Below are positions 1 to 12,700 of a DNA stretch of 64,000 nucleotides, in pieces. The first letter of the stretch is position 1. Each line of letters opens with the position of its first letter. The position numbers and the translations under genes are program-made. Under the pieces are notes generated by a model. The model ran no database searches. It had not been told where the DNA came from and saw only the letters and a list, made by a program, of their open reading frames with translations. This DNA comes from Cohnella faecalis. GTDB taxonomy: Bacteria; Bacillota; Bacilli; Paenibacillales; Paenibacillaceae. The stretch covers positions 1 through 64,000 of the forward strand of contig NZ_QXJM01000017.1 in assembly GCF_003570905.1 (NCBI RefSeq). Reading direction: 5' to 3'.

Positions 1-767
1 AAATAATATGGTGCATATCGTACAGCAACACCTGGCGCTCCGGCTCCAACTCCAGCAGCCCCACCCGCAGCAGGGGCGCCTGTCCCAGATCGAATGCGCG
101 GATAAACTCGGCGATCTGCCGCAGCCCGTCTTCCTCTGCTTTCTTATAGCTGATCTCGAAATCCACTTCCAGGTGAATCCGCTGCGCGGGCTCGCCCTCC
201 ACCCATTCAAAGGATGTGCGCAACGCCTCGTGGCGCGCGATCAGCTGCCGGAAGGCACGCTCGAACCGTTCCCGGTCCACCTTGCCCTCCATCATCACCG
301 CGCCGGGCATATTGTAGCTTTGCTCCGCGCCTTGCAATTGGCTTAGGATGTACATCCGCTTCTGCGCGGAAGACACCGGGTAATACTCGCGCAGCGGAGT
401 CGGTTCTATCGAAGCGTAAGCATGCGCCTCCATTCCCCGAATCGCCTGCGCCAATTCCTTGATCGTCGGCGACTGGAACACTTCGCGCAACGGGACCTGA
501 ACGTTCAATTCCTTGTGGATGCGGGTAACCAGCGTCGTCGCTTTGAGAGAATGTCCGCCCAGTTCAAAGAAGTTGTCCGTGATCCCGATGGCCGAGACGC
601 CCAACACCCCTTGCCAAATATCCGCGAGGGTTTCTTCCAGCGCATTTCTTGGCGCCTCGTACACCGTGCCCCTCTCGAGCGTTCCTTCTGGCGACGGCAA
701 TGCCTTCCGGTCCAGCTTCCCGTTGGGCGTCAGCGGCATCTGCTCTACCCGCACGAAGAACGACGGA
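1..767 (-). CDS. NRPS segment: T13 and start of C14, cut by the window edge
   Basis: The minus frame is open from about 767 to base 1 and encodes [18 protein letters not shown], carrier domain T13 (ELGGHS near 555) and the N-terminal lobe of condensation domain 14 ([19 protein letters not shown]). It reaches the catalytic HH at the very edge. No indel separates it from 18346-19110. The gene clearly continues to the left. Confidence 0.78.
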
Positions 768-3700
768 TCATGTGTTGGGCAGCATTTCCAACAGATGCTT
801 CCTCAGTTCCGCTGCGCCAAGATTGCCGTTCGCGACGAAATAGGCGCATAAATACGCGCTTCCTTCTTCATCCTTACGCGCGATGACCGTTGCTTCCTTA
901 ACCGATTCGTGTGACCGAAGCGCCGATTCCACTTCGCCCAATTCGATGCGGTGGCCGCGGACTTTCACTTGCTCGTCGATCCGTCCCAAGTATTCGATGT
1001 TCCCGTCCGGCAGCCAGCGCGCCAGGTCTCCCGTCCGGTACATCCGCTCGCCAGGTGCGAACGGGTTGGCTACGAATTTCTCCGCGGTGAGCTCCGGTTG
1101 ATTCAAATATCCACGCGCCAAGCCAGCTCCCGAGATGCATAGCTCTCCCGGTACTCCGATCGTTGCAATAACCGTCCGCCGCATCCACGATATGCACTTT
1201 CGTGTTCGCAATCGGGCTGCCGATCGTAAGTTTCAATGCACGCTCTACATGCCTCAAATAGGACGTTACCACGCTGTTCTCGGTAGGACCGTATTCATTC
1301 ACGAATTCAATATGTCCGTACCTGCCAACCGTTTCTCGATAACTCCAGAATCTGCTTTTTCTCCGGCTAGCGTGATAACTTGCAAATGCTCAGCATCTTG
1401 TGGCGATAAATATTCTTGTATCGCCTGAAACAAAGAAGGTACGCAAATGAAATGACTTACTTTTGAAGTGGCGATCGCTTTCACGATCGCATACGGGTTT
1501 CTTGTGTCTTGCAACAGGATGGCTCTCGCACCAGACAGGATAGGCGTGAAAAAGCTGGTCACAAATCCATCGAATGAATAGGAAAACAATTGCAGAACGC
1601 TATGCGTTTCGTTAAATCCATACGCTTGTTTGCGCCAAAGCAGCGCATTGATTACTCCGTCTTGCTCGATCATGACGCCCTTCGGCTTCCCGGTGGAGCC
1701 CGAAGTATAGATCACATACGCCAGATCTTTGGAGCTGCCGGTATGATCGAGATCGGTGTTATCCAGGGCGTACAACCGCTCGTCATCGACATGCAGCACT
1801 TCTCCCGCGAATCCCATCGTCTGCCCTTGCAGCCGTTTCTGCGTCAGCAGGATATCCGCTCCGCTGTCCTCCAGCATGTACCCGATTCGCTCCGCCGGAT
1901 AGTCCGGATCGATCGGCAGGTACGCCCCTCCGGCTTTCAGGATCCCCAGGATCCCCACGATCATCTCCAGCGACCGCTCCGCCAGGATCCCCACGATCCG
2001 ATCCGCGCCAACGCCCTTGCCCCTCAGCACTCTCGCCAGTTGATTCGCTCGTCCGTTCAATTCCGCATACGTCAGCGACTCCGACTCCAATACGACAGCC
2101 GTATGATCCGGTGTCTTCTTTACCTGTTCTTCAAACAGCCCTGAATCGTTTGATCCGCCGGATACGACGCCTTCGTGTCGTTGAACGCATGCAGAAGCTG
2201 ACGCTTCTCTTCCGCGCTAAGCAGCTCGATGGCCTTCAGCTGTTTCGCCGTCTGACTGCTGATGTCGCGCAATAACGCAACATAATGCCGCCCCAGCCGT
2301 TCTGCCGTTTCCTTCGTATATATCGCCGTACAATACGACAGGCTCAGTCCGATTTCGCTCCCCGTTTCCACCGCGGTCAAGCTCATATCGAATTTGGATG
2401 CCGAATGTTCGAACCCGTATGGGGAGAACCGCATCTCCTCGATCTCCGTCTCTTCCTCGCTCATGTTTTGCAAGGAAAACATCGTGTCAAATATCGGATT
2501 GCGGCTCAGGTCCCTCCTTACGTTCAATTTCTCTACCAGTTCTTCGAACGGATACTCTTGATGTTCATACGCTTGCAGCGCTACCTCTTTCACTTCCTGC
2601 AAATACGCCGTAAATGTTTTCTCCCCTGCCGGCCTCGATCGCATCGCCAGCGTATTGACAAACATGCCGATGATGTTCTCGACGTCCGCATGCGGACGCC
2701 CTGCAATCGGCGTGCCTACCACGATGTCTTCCTGCCCCGTGTATTTGGAGAGCAAGGCGCTGTAACCCGCAAGCAATACCATATACAGGGTCGTTCCCGT
2801 TTCCGCCGCGATTCGGTTTAATCCTGCCGACAGCTCCCCGTCCAGCACAAATTGGATTTGATCCCCTTTGAAGCTTTGAACCGCCGGTCTCGGATAATCC
2901 GTCGGCATCTCCAATACCGGCAGTTCCCCCGAGAACGTCTCCAGCCAATACGTCTCCTGCCGTTTCATCGCTTCGCTCTGCATGAACGCCTGCTGCCATA
3001 CCGCATAATCTTTGTATTGCAGCCGCGGGCAGGCAGCGTTTGACCCCCATACAGCCCGACAAACTCCCGTACGAGAATGTCCATGGACACCCCGTCGGAA
3101 ATAATATGGTGCATATCGTACAGCAACACCTGGCGCTCCGGCTCCAACTCCAGCAGCCCCACCCGCAGCAGGGGCGCCTGCCCCAGATCGAACGCGCGGA
3201 TAAACTCGGCGATCTGCCGCAGCCCGCCTTCCTCTGCTTTCTTATAGCTGATCTCGAAATCCACTTCCAGGTGAATCCGCTGCGCGGGCTCGCCCTCTAC
3301 CCATTCAAAGGATGTGCGCAACGCCTCGTGGCGCGCAATCAGCTGCCGGAAGGCACGCTCGAACCGTTCCCGGTCCACTTTGCCCTCCATCATCACCGCG
3401 CCGGGCATATTGTAGCTTTCGTCCGCGCCTTGCAATTGGCTTAGGATATACATCCGCTTCTGCGCGGAAGACACCGGGTAATACTCGCGCAGCGGAGCCG
3501 GTTCTATCGAAGCGTAAGCATGCGCCTCCATTCCCCGAATCGCCTGCGCCAATTCCTTGATCGTCGGCGACTGGAACACTTCACGCAACGGGACCTGGAC
3601 GTTCAATTCCTTGTGGATGCGGCTAACCAGCGTCGTCGCTTTGAGAGAATGTCCGCCCAGTTCAAAGAAGTTATCCGCGATCCCGATGGCCGAGACGCCC

Positions 3701-6700
3701 AACACCCCTTGCCAAATATTCGCGAGGGTTTCTTCCAGCGCATTTCTTGGCGCCTCGTACACCGTGCCCCTCTCGAGCGTTCCTTCTGGCGACGGCAATG
3801 CCTTCCGGTCCAGCTTTCCGTTGGGCGTCAGCGGCATCTGCTCTACCCGCACGAAGAACGACGGGATCATGTACTGGGGCAACATTTCCGACAAACGCTT
3901 CCTCAGTTCCGCTGCGCCAAGATTGCCGTTCGCGACGAAATAGGCGCATAAATACGCGCTTCCTTCTTCATCCTTACGCGCGATGACCGTTGCTTCCTTA
4001 ACCGATTCGTGTGACCGAAGCGCCGATTCCACTTCGCCCAATTCGATGCGGTGGCCGCGGACTTTCACTTGCTCGTCGATCCGTCCCAAGTATTCGATAT
4101 TCCCGTCCGGCAGCCAGCGCGCCAGGTCTCCCGTCCGGTACATCCGCTCGCCAGGTGCGAACGGGTTGGCTACGAATTTCTCCGCGGTGAGCTCCGGTTG
4201 ATTCAAATATCCCCGTGCCAAGCCAGCTCCCGAGATGCACAATTCTCCGGGCACTCCAACGGGCCGCAATTTATGATCCGAACCCAATATATAAGTGTGC
4301 AAAGTGGGAAGAGGCTGACCCACATTGCTTATGTGCCCTTCAATCTCCGTCTGTTTTATTTGTTTATAGGTGACATGGACCGTTGTTTCTGTGATGCCGT
4401 ACATATTAATAAGCTCTACGTTCGGATACTTCGACTTCCAATTCTCGAGTAACGATGGCTTCAGCGCTTCCCCCCCAAAAATAACCATCCGAAGCAACAG
4501 AGGCTCTGCCTGAAGCCGATCTTCTTCAACCAACTGATAAAAATAGGTTGGCGTTTGATTTAATACCGTTACCTTTTCCGTTCTTAATAACGTCAGAAAT
4601 TCCCTAGGATTTTTGCTGACCTCTTTGGGAACAACAATCAATTTCCCGCCATACAGAATGGCACCATACATTTCCCAAACAGAAAAATCAAAACAGAAGG
4701 AATGAAACAACGTCCAAGTATCTTTGTAGGAGAACTGAAATGGAGTTCTGTCGTTAAAGAATAATCTTACGACATTGTCATGCTCGATCATGACGCCCTT
4801 CGGCTTCCCGGTGGAGCCCGAAGTATAGATCACATACGCCAGATCTTTGGAACTGCCCGTATGCTCAAGATTGGTATCATCCAGGGCGTACAACCGCTCG
4901 TCATCGACATGCAGCACTTCTCCCGCGAATCCCATCGTCTGCGCTTCCAGCCGTTTCTGCGTCAGCAGAATATCCGCTCCGCTGTCCTCCAGCATGTACC
5001 CGATTCGCTCCGCCGGATAGTCCGGATCGATCGGCAGGTACGCCCCTCCGGCTTTCAGGATCCCCAGGATCCCCACGATCATCTCCAGCGACCGCTCCGC
5101 CAGGATCCCCACGATCCGATCCGCTCCAACGCCCTTGCCCCTCAGCACTCTCGCCAGTTGATTCGCTCGTCCGTTCAATTCCGCATACGTTAGCGACTCC
5201 GACTCCAATACGACAGCCGTATGATCCGGTGTCTTCTTTACCTGTTCTTCAAACAGCCCGTGAATCGTTTGATCCGCCGGATACGACGCCTTCGTGTCGT
5301 TGAACTCATACAGAAGCTGACGCTTCTCTTCTTCCGTCACGATTTCCAACTGATCGATGTGTACATGCGGGGTTTCCACGAGCTGGGCGACTACCTCTTG
5401 CAAGTGCCCCCGTATTCTCGCTACCATTCCTCGATCGATTCGAGCCGCATTGTAGCTGAATTCGATCGTCATTTTCTTGCCAGGCAAAATCAGGATACTA
5501 AAGTCATAGTTGGTTTGTTCAAACGTCTCTACGTTGCTAATCGCAAACCCGATGCTTTGTCCGCTCGATTGTTCGATGGCTTCTTCGATCGGGTAATTCT
5601 CGAACACCATGACATGATTGACCAATCCTTGCTTCAGCGGAGAGTTCGCCTGAATTTCGTAAAGCGGATAATAGTCATACTGCGCCGACGAAAGCGATAA
5701 CAGCTGGACTTGCTTCACAAGGTCGGAAAAAGACATGCCCGGTCTGCTTTGAATACGAACGGGTATCGTGTTGATAAACAAGCCGATCATTTGCTCAATG
5801 CCCGCAATCTCGGAAGGACGGCCCGATACGACCGAGCCGAATACCGCATCGTCCACGCCATTGTATGTTTGCAGCAGTACTCCCCATATCGTTTGCAGCC
5901 ACGTGTTCACCGTTACCTGATGCTCGTTCGCTGTCCGCGTCAATCTTCTGGTCAAGTCTTCTTCCAGAGTCAGAGACATCTTCTCCAGCATGTAGGCTTC
6001 GCTTTGCTGGTTGCCCAAGGTCGGCAATGTGACGGAAAGCTCATACCCTTCCAAATACCCTTCCCAGTATTGCGAAGCCGCCGCACGATCTTGTTTTCCC
6101 AGCCACTTAATATACTGACTGTACGGTGTAACAGGACCCAAGCCATGCGGTTTTTGCTCTCGCAGCGATTGATAAATCGCAAACAGTTCTTTGGCTACGA
6201 CCGAAAGACACCAGCCGTCCATCAGAATATGGTGAAAGCTCCATACCATCGTGTAGCCCGCGGTTCCTTTGCGGAATAAAGCCAGCCGCATTAACGGACC
6301 TTCGCTCAGATCGAATCCTTGCGCCTTGTCCTTTTGCTTGAATTGTTCGATCACGCCGTTTTGTTCCTCGATACCGTACTCCGCGAGGTCTTCAAGCTGG
6401 ATTTGAATCGGGCGCTCCCTTAACACCATCTGCAACAATCTGTTGCCTTCTCCATAGTGAAACACGGTCCGGAAGATGTCATAGCGCTCAATCAACGTAT
6501 TTATGCTTTTTTCAAACAATCCGACATCCAAATAGCCATCGATCTCAAAGCTTGTCTGCTCAAAATAAGCATGTGAGCCGGGATCGAATACATGGTGGAA
6601 CAGCATCCCCTGCTGTAAAGGGCTAATGGATAGACGTTGTCTACTTTGCCCACATGCATGAATGCCTCGTGGATTTGATCCAGCGCTTCGATGGACAGTT

Positions 6701-9700
6701 CGTTGAACAATAAATCGCTTGGCGTTTTTTCCGTCTCTCTTCTATCCGCACAATGCTCGATGATGGCTTCCAGATGACGCTTGTACCCGGCTGCCAGCTT
6801 TCAATCGTATCCGCTTCATAGGCTTTCCCGTTGTAATCGATCGTAAGCTGCAGGTGCCCGCCCAGGACCATTCCGTTGATCGACAGCGTCGACGTTCTTT
6901 CGACGTTCGGACTGACCGAGCCGCCCGCGCCGTACCTCGATCCTGCAAAAAGTCCCGTTTCCACGTCCTGGTCAAATTGTCCCAGGTAGTTGAAACTGAC
7001 CTCCGGCTTCAGCTTCCATGTCCGACCTTCAGCAGCTGCCTTCCCGTACTTTAACAACCCGTATCCGATCCCTTTATTCGGGACTCGGCGCAGGTGTTCT
7101 TTTACCGTCTTGATTTGGTACGATAGCTCCCGACTTTGTTCCATCTCCAATATCACGGGATATTGGGTGGTAAACCACCCCACCGTCCGGCTGATATCCA
7201 CTTCATGACCGATCTCTTCCCGGCCATGTCCCTCCAGCTCAATGGCCGCTTGCTTACTGTCATTCCATTCGCCGATCGCCAATCCCAACGCCGTTAACAA
7301 AATATCGTTAATTTCCGTGTTGTACACCTTGTTGACCTGCTTCAGCAGTTTTTCCGTCTGTTCTTCCGTCAGGGTCAAGGATACATGCCGGCCGTCTTTC
7401 ATGAGGCCTGCTCCGACTTCAGAATCCTTGCGAAGCGGCTTGACTTCCGCGCGCTCAACGGCTTGCCAATATTCGGCTTCTTCCAACACCTGCCCGCTGT
7501 TGGCGTAGCCTTGCAGCGCCTTCGCCCACGCCTGGTAGGAATCGGTTTTCGTCGGAAAACGGATCGCCTCCCCATTCATCGCCTGACGATAACCCGTATT
7601 TAAATCTTCCAGCACAATCCGCCAAGATATCCCGTCCACAACCAGATGATGGACGGCCAGCAGCAAATGATCTCCTTCGGCCGTTTTGAATAATCCCGCT
7701 TTTAACAGCGGGCCTTTGCCAAGATCCATGCTCGCTTGAATTTCGGTGGCACATGCTTGAATCACTTCTTCTTCAGCCTGCTGATCCCCCGTGACATCGC
7801 GAACCTCAAGGTGGAAGACTTCTCCCTCCATCCCCCGGTTCCGCTGCGTATACCCCTCGCTGCCCGGGTGATACACCATTCGCAATCCGTCATGATGCTC
7901 AGCCAATTTCGCGAGAACCTCACGAACGATCCGCTCGTCAAATCCGTCTTTACGGTGCAGCATCACAGCCTGGTTACAGTGCTGCCTGTCCGTGAAGTTT
8001 TGTTCGAAGAACCAGCGCTGGATCGGCGTGAGTTCCACTTCGCCTTCCACCAAGCCCTGATCGATCGTTCTTCCCACAGGACGGAGACAAGAACTCAGCT
8101 CCCCGATCGTTGGATGCTGAAATAAGTCTTTGATCTCCATCTTCAAGTGATGGGCATGCAGGCGCGCGGAGATCTGGATGGCTTTGATCGAATCGCCGCC
8201 CAGTTCAAAGAAGTTATCCGCGATCCCGATGGCCGAGACGCCCAACACCCCTTGCCAAATATTCGCGAGGGTTTCTTCCAGCGCATTTCTTGGCGCCTCG
8301 TACACCGTGCCCCTCTCGAGCGTTCCTTCTGGCGACGGCAATGCCTTCCGGTCCAGCTTCCCGTTGGGCGTCAGCGGCATCTGCTCTACCCGCACGAAGA
8401 ACGACGGGATCATGTACTGGGGCAACATTTCCGACAAACGCTTCCTCAGTTCCGCTGCGCCAAGATTGCCGTTCGCGACGAAATAGGCGCATAAATACGC
8501 GCTTCCTTCTTCATCCTTACGCGCGATGACCGTTGCTTCCTTGACCGATTCGTGTGATCGAAGCGCCGATTCCACTTCGCCCAATTCAATGCGGTGGCCG
8601 CGAATTTTCACTTGCTCGTCGATCCGTCCCAAGTATTCGATGTTCCCGTCCGGCAGCCAGCGCGCCAGGTCTCCCGTCCGGTACATCCGCTCGCCAGGCG
8701 CGAACGGGTTGGCCACGAATTTCTCCGCGGTGAGCTCCGGTTGATTCAAGTATCCACGTGCCAAGCCGGCTCCCGAGATGCATAGCTCTCCCGGTACTCC
8801 GATCGGTTGCAATCTATTCGTTTTATTTAAAACATAAAGCATGGTATTTCGTATAGGGCGTCCAATTGGTACATTCACATCTTCTTCGGCGACCTCATTG
8901 ACCTCATAATACGTCGCGAAAACAGTAGATTCAGTCGGACCGTAAACATGGATTATTTTATTTTTCCCCATATACTGCAATGCGCTTTTTACATGAGAAA
9001 CGGACGCACGTTCTCCACCAAAAAGATTTTCCGAACATTACGCAAATTGTCCTTTTCATTCTCAACAAGCACATTGAATAAGGCAGTCGTAATAAACATA
9101 ACTGAAATTCCGTGTCGTTCAATTACGTCAGCTAATTTATCTAAATCTAAAATATTGGTTTTAGCCGTTAAAACGAGCTGGGCACCATTTAATAACGAAC
9201 TATAAATATCAAATACTGATCCATCAAATGCATAATTGGATAATTGAAGAATTATATCGTTGCGTGAGATATCAATATAGTTGGTTTCTCGGACAACCCT
9301 GACTACACTTCGGTGCATGGTTAGACTTCCTTTCGGTTTCCCGGTGGAGCCCGAAGTATAGATCACATACGCCAGATCTTTGGAACTGCCCGTATGCTCA
9401 AGATTGGTGTCATCCAGGGCGTACAACCGCTCGTCATCGACATGCAGCACTTCTCCCGCGAATCCCATCGTCTGCGCTTCCAGCCGCTTCTGCGTCAGTA
9501 GAATATCCGCTCCGCTGTCCTCCAGCATGTACCCGATTCGCTCCGCCGGATAGTCCGGATCGATCGGCAGGTACGCCCCTCCGGCTTTCAGGATCCCCAG
9601 GATCCCCACGATCATCTCCAGCGACCGCTCCGCCAGGATCCCCACGATCCGATCCGCTCCAACGCCCTTGCCTCTCAGCACTCTCGCCAGTTGATTCGCC

Positions 9701-12700
9701 CGTCCGTTCAATTCCGCATACGTTAGCGACTCCGACTCCAATACGACAGCCGTATGATCCGGTGTCTTCTTTACCTGTTCTTCAAACAGCCCGTGAATCG
9801 TTTGATCCGCCGGATACGACGCCTTCGTGTCGTTGAACTCATGCAGAAGCTGGCGCTTCTCTTCTTCCGTCACGATTTCCAACTGATCGATGTGTACATG
9901 TGGGGTTTCCACGACCTGGCCGATGACCTCTTGCAAGTGCCCGCGTATTCTCGCTACCATTCCGCGATCGATTCGCGCCGCATTGTAGCTGAATTGGATC
10001 GTCATTTTCTTGCCAGGCAAAATCAGGATACTAAAGTCATAGTTGGTTTGTTCAAACGCCTCTACGTTGCTAATCGCAAACCCGATGCTTTGTCCGCTCG
10101 ATTGTTCGATGGCTTCTTCGATCGGGTAATTCTCGAACACCATGACATGATTGACCAATCCTTGCTCCAGCGGAGAGCTCGCCTGAATTTCGTAAAGCGG
10201 ATAATAGTCGTACTGCGCCGACGAAAGCGATGACAGCTGGACTTGCTTCACAAGGTCGGAAAAAGACATGCCCGGCCTGCTTTGAATACGAACGGGTATC
10301 GTGTTGATAAACAAGCCGATCATTTGCTCAATGCCCGCAATCTCGGAAGGACGGCCCGATACGACCGAGCCGAATACGCATCGTCCACGCCATTGTATGT
10401 TTGCAGCAGTACTCCCCATATCGTTTGCAGCCACGTGTTTACCGTTACCTGATGCTCGTTCGCTGTCCGCGTCAATCTTCTGGTCAAGTCTTCTTCCAGA
10501 GTCAGAGACATCTTCTCCAGCATGTAGGCTTCGCTTTGCTGGTTGCCCAAGGTCGGCAACGTGACGGAAAGCTCATACCCTTCCAAATACCCTTCCCAGT
10601 ATTGCGAAGCCGCCGCACGATCTTGTTTTCCCAGCCACTTAATATACTGACTGTACGGTGTAACAGGACCCAAGCCATGCGGTTTTTGCTCTCGCAGCGA
10701 TTGATAAATCGCAAACAGTTCTTTGGCTACGACCGAAAGACACCAGCCGTCCATCAGAATATGGTGAAAGCTCCATACCATCGTGTAGCCCGCGGTTCCT
10801 TTGCGGAATAAAGCCAGCCGCATTAACGGACCTTCGCTCAGATCGAATCCTTGCGCCTTGTCCTTTTGCTTGAATTGTTCGATCACGCCGTTTTGTTCCT
10901 CGATGCCGTACTCCGCGAGGTCTTCAAGCTGGATTTGAATCGGGCGCTCCCTTAACACCATCTGCAACAATCTGTTGCCTTCTCCATAGTGAAACACGGT
11001 CCGGAAGATGTCATAGCGCTCAATCAACGTATTTATGCTTTTTTCAAACAATCCGACATCCAAATAGCCATCGATCTCAAAGCTTGTCTGCTCAAAATAA
11101 GCATGTGAGCCGGGATCGAATACATGGTGGAACAGCATCCCCTGTTGCAAAGGAGCCAATGGATAGATGTTGTCTACTTTGCCCACATGCATGAATGCCT
11201 CGTGGATTTGATCCAGCGCTTCGATGGACAGTTCGTTGAACAATAAATCGCTTGGCGTTTTTTCCGTCTCTCTTCTATTTGCGCAATGCTCGATGATGGT
11301 TTCCAGATGACGCTTGTACCCGGCTGCCAGCTCTTCAATCGTATCCGCTTCATAGGCTTTCCCGTTGTAATCGATCGCAAGCTGCAGGTGCCCGCCCAGG
11401 ACCATTCCGTTGATCGACAGCGTCGACGTTCTTTCGACGTTCGGACTGACCGAGCCGCCCGCGCCGTACCTCGATCCCGCAAAAAGTCCCGTTTCCACGT
11501 CCTGGTCGAATTGTCCCAGGTAGTTGAAACTGACCTCCGGCTTCAGCTTCCATGTCCGCCCTTCAGCAGCTGCCTTCCCGTACTTTAACAACCCGTATCC
11601 GATCCCTTTATTCGGGATTCGGCGCAGGTGTTCTTTTACCGTCTTGATTTGGTACGATAGCTCCCGACTTTGTTCCATCTCCAATATCACGGGATATTGG
11701 GTAGTAAACCACCCCACCGTCCGGCTGATATCCACTTCATGACCGATCTCTTCCCGGCCATGTCCCTCCAGCTCAATGGCCGCTTGCTTACTGTCATTCC
11801 ATTCGCCGATCGCCAATCCCAACGCCGTTAACAAAATATCGTTAATTTCCGTGTTGTACGCCTTGTTGACCTGCTTCAGCAGTTTTTCCGTCTGTTCTTC
11901 CGTCAGGGTCAAGGATACATGCCGGCCGTCTTTCATGAGGCCTGCTCCGACTTCAGAATCCTTGCGAAGCGGCTTGACTTCCACGCGCTCAACGGCTTGC
12001 CAATATTCGGCTTCTTCCAACACCTGCCCGCTGTTGGCGTAGCCTTGCAGCGCCTTCGCCCACGCCTGGTAGGAATCGGTTTTCGCCGGAAAACGGATCG
12101 CCTCCCCATTCATCGCCTGACGATAACCCGTATTTAAATCTTCCAGCACAATCCGCCAAGATATCCCGTCCACAACCAGATGATGGACGGCCAGCAGCAA
12201 ATGATCTCCTTCGGCCGTTTTGAATAATCCCGCTTTTAACAGCGGGCCTTTGCCAAGATCCATGCTCGCTTGAATTTCGGTGGCACATGCTTGAATCACT
12301 TCTTCTTCAGCCTGCTGATCCCCCGTGACATCGCGAACCTCAAGGTGGAAGACTTCTCCCTCCATCCCCCGGTTCCGCTGCGTATATCCCTCGCTGCCCG
12401 GGTGATACACCATTCGCAATCCGTCATGATGCTCAGCCAATTTCGCGAGAACCTCACGAACGATCCGCTCGTCAAATCCGTCTTTACGGTGCAGCATCAC
12501 AGCCTGATTACAGTGCTGCCTGTCCGTGAAGTTTTGCTCGAAGAACCAGCGCTGGATCGGCGTGAGTTCCACTTCGCCTTCCACCAAGCCCTGATCGATC
12601 GTTCTTCCCACAGGACGGAGACAAGAACTCAGCTCCCCAATCGTTGGATACTGAAATAAGTCTTTGATCTCCATCTTTAAGTGATGGGCATGCAGGCGCG

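Larger units (their letters stand above)
1..8813 (-). repeat. 8.8-kb direct repeat, copy 1 (C-terminal A11 to C14)
   Basis: This block matches 18346-27166 with scattered substitutions and single-base indels. It covers the end of an A domain, T-E, the Thr module, the Tyr-like module and the next C domain. Homology stops at 8813, inside the specificity core (Ile-like here, Tyr-like in the other copy). Confidence 0.85.

Noticed and set aside
5040-5120. Tandem-looking AGGATCCCC / CACGATC repeats in every A domain
   Set aside because: They encode the conserved [20 protein letters not shown] segment; not a CRISPR array or regulatory repeat.
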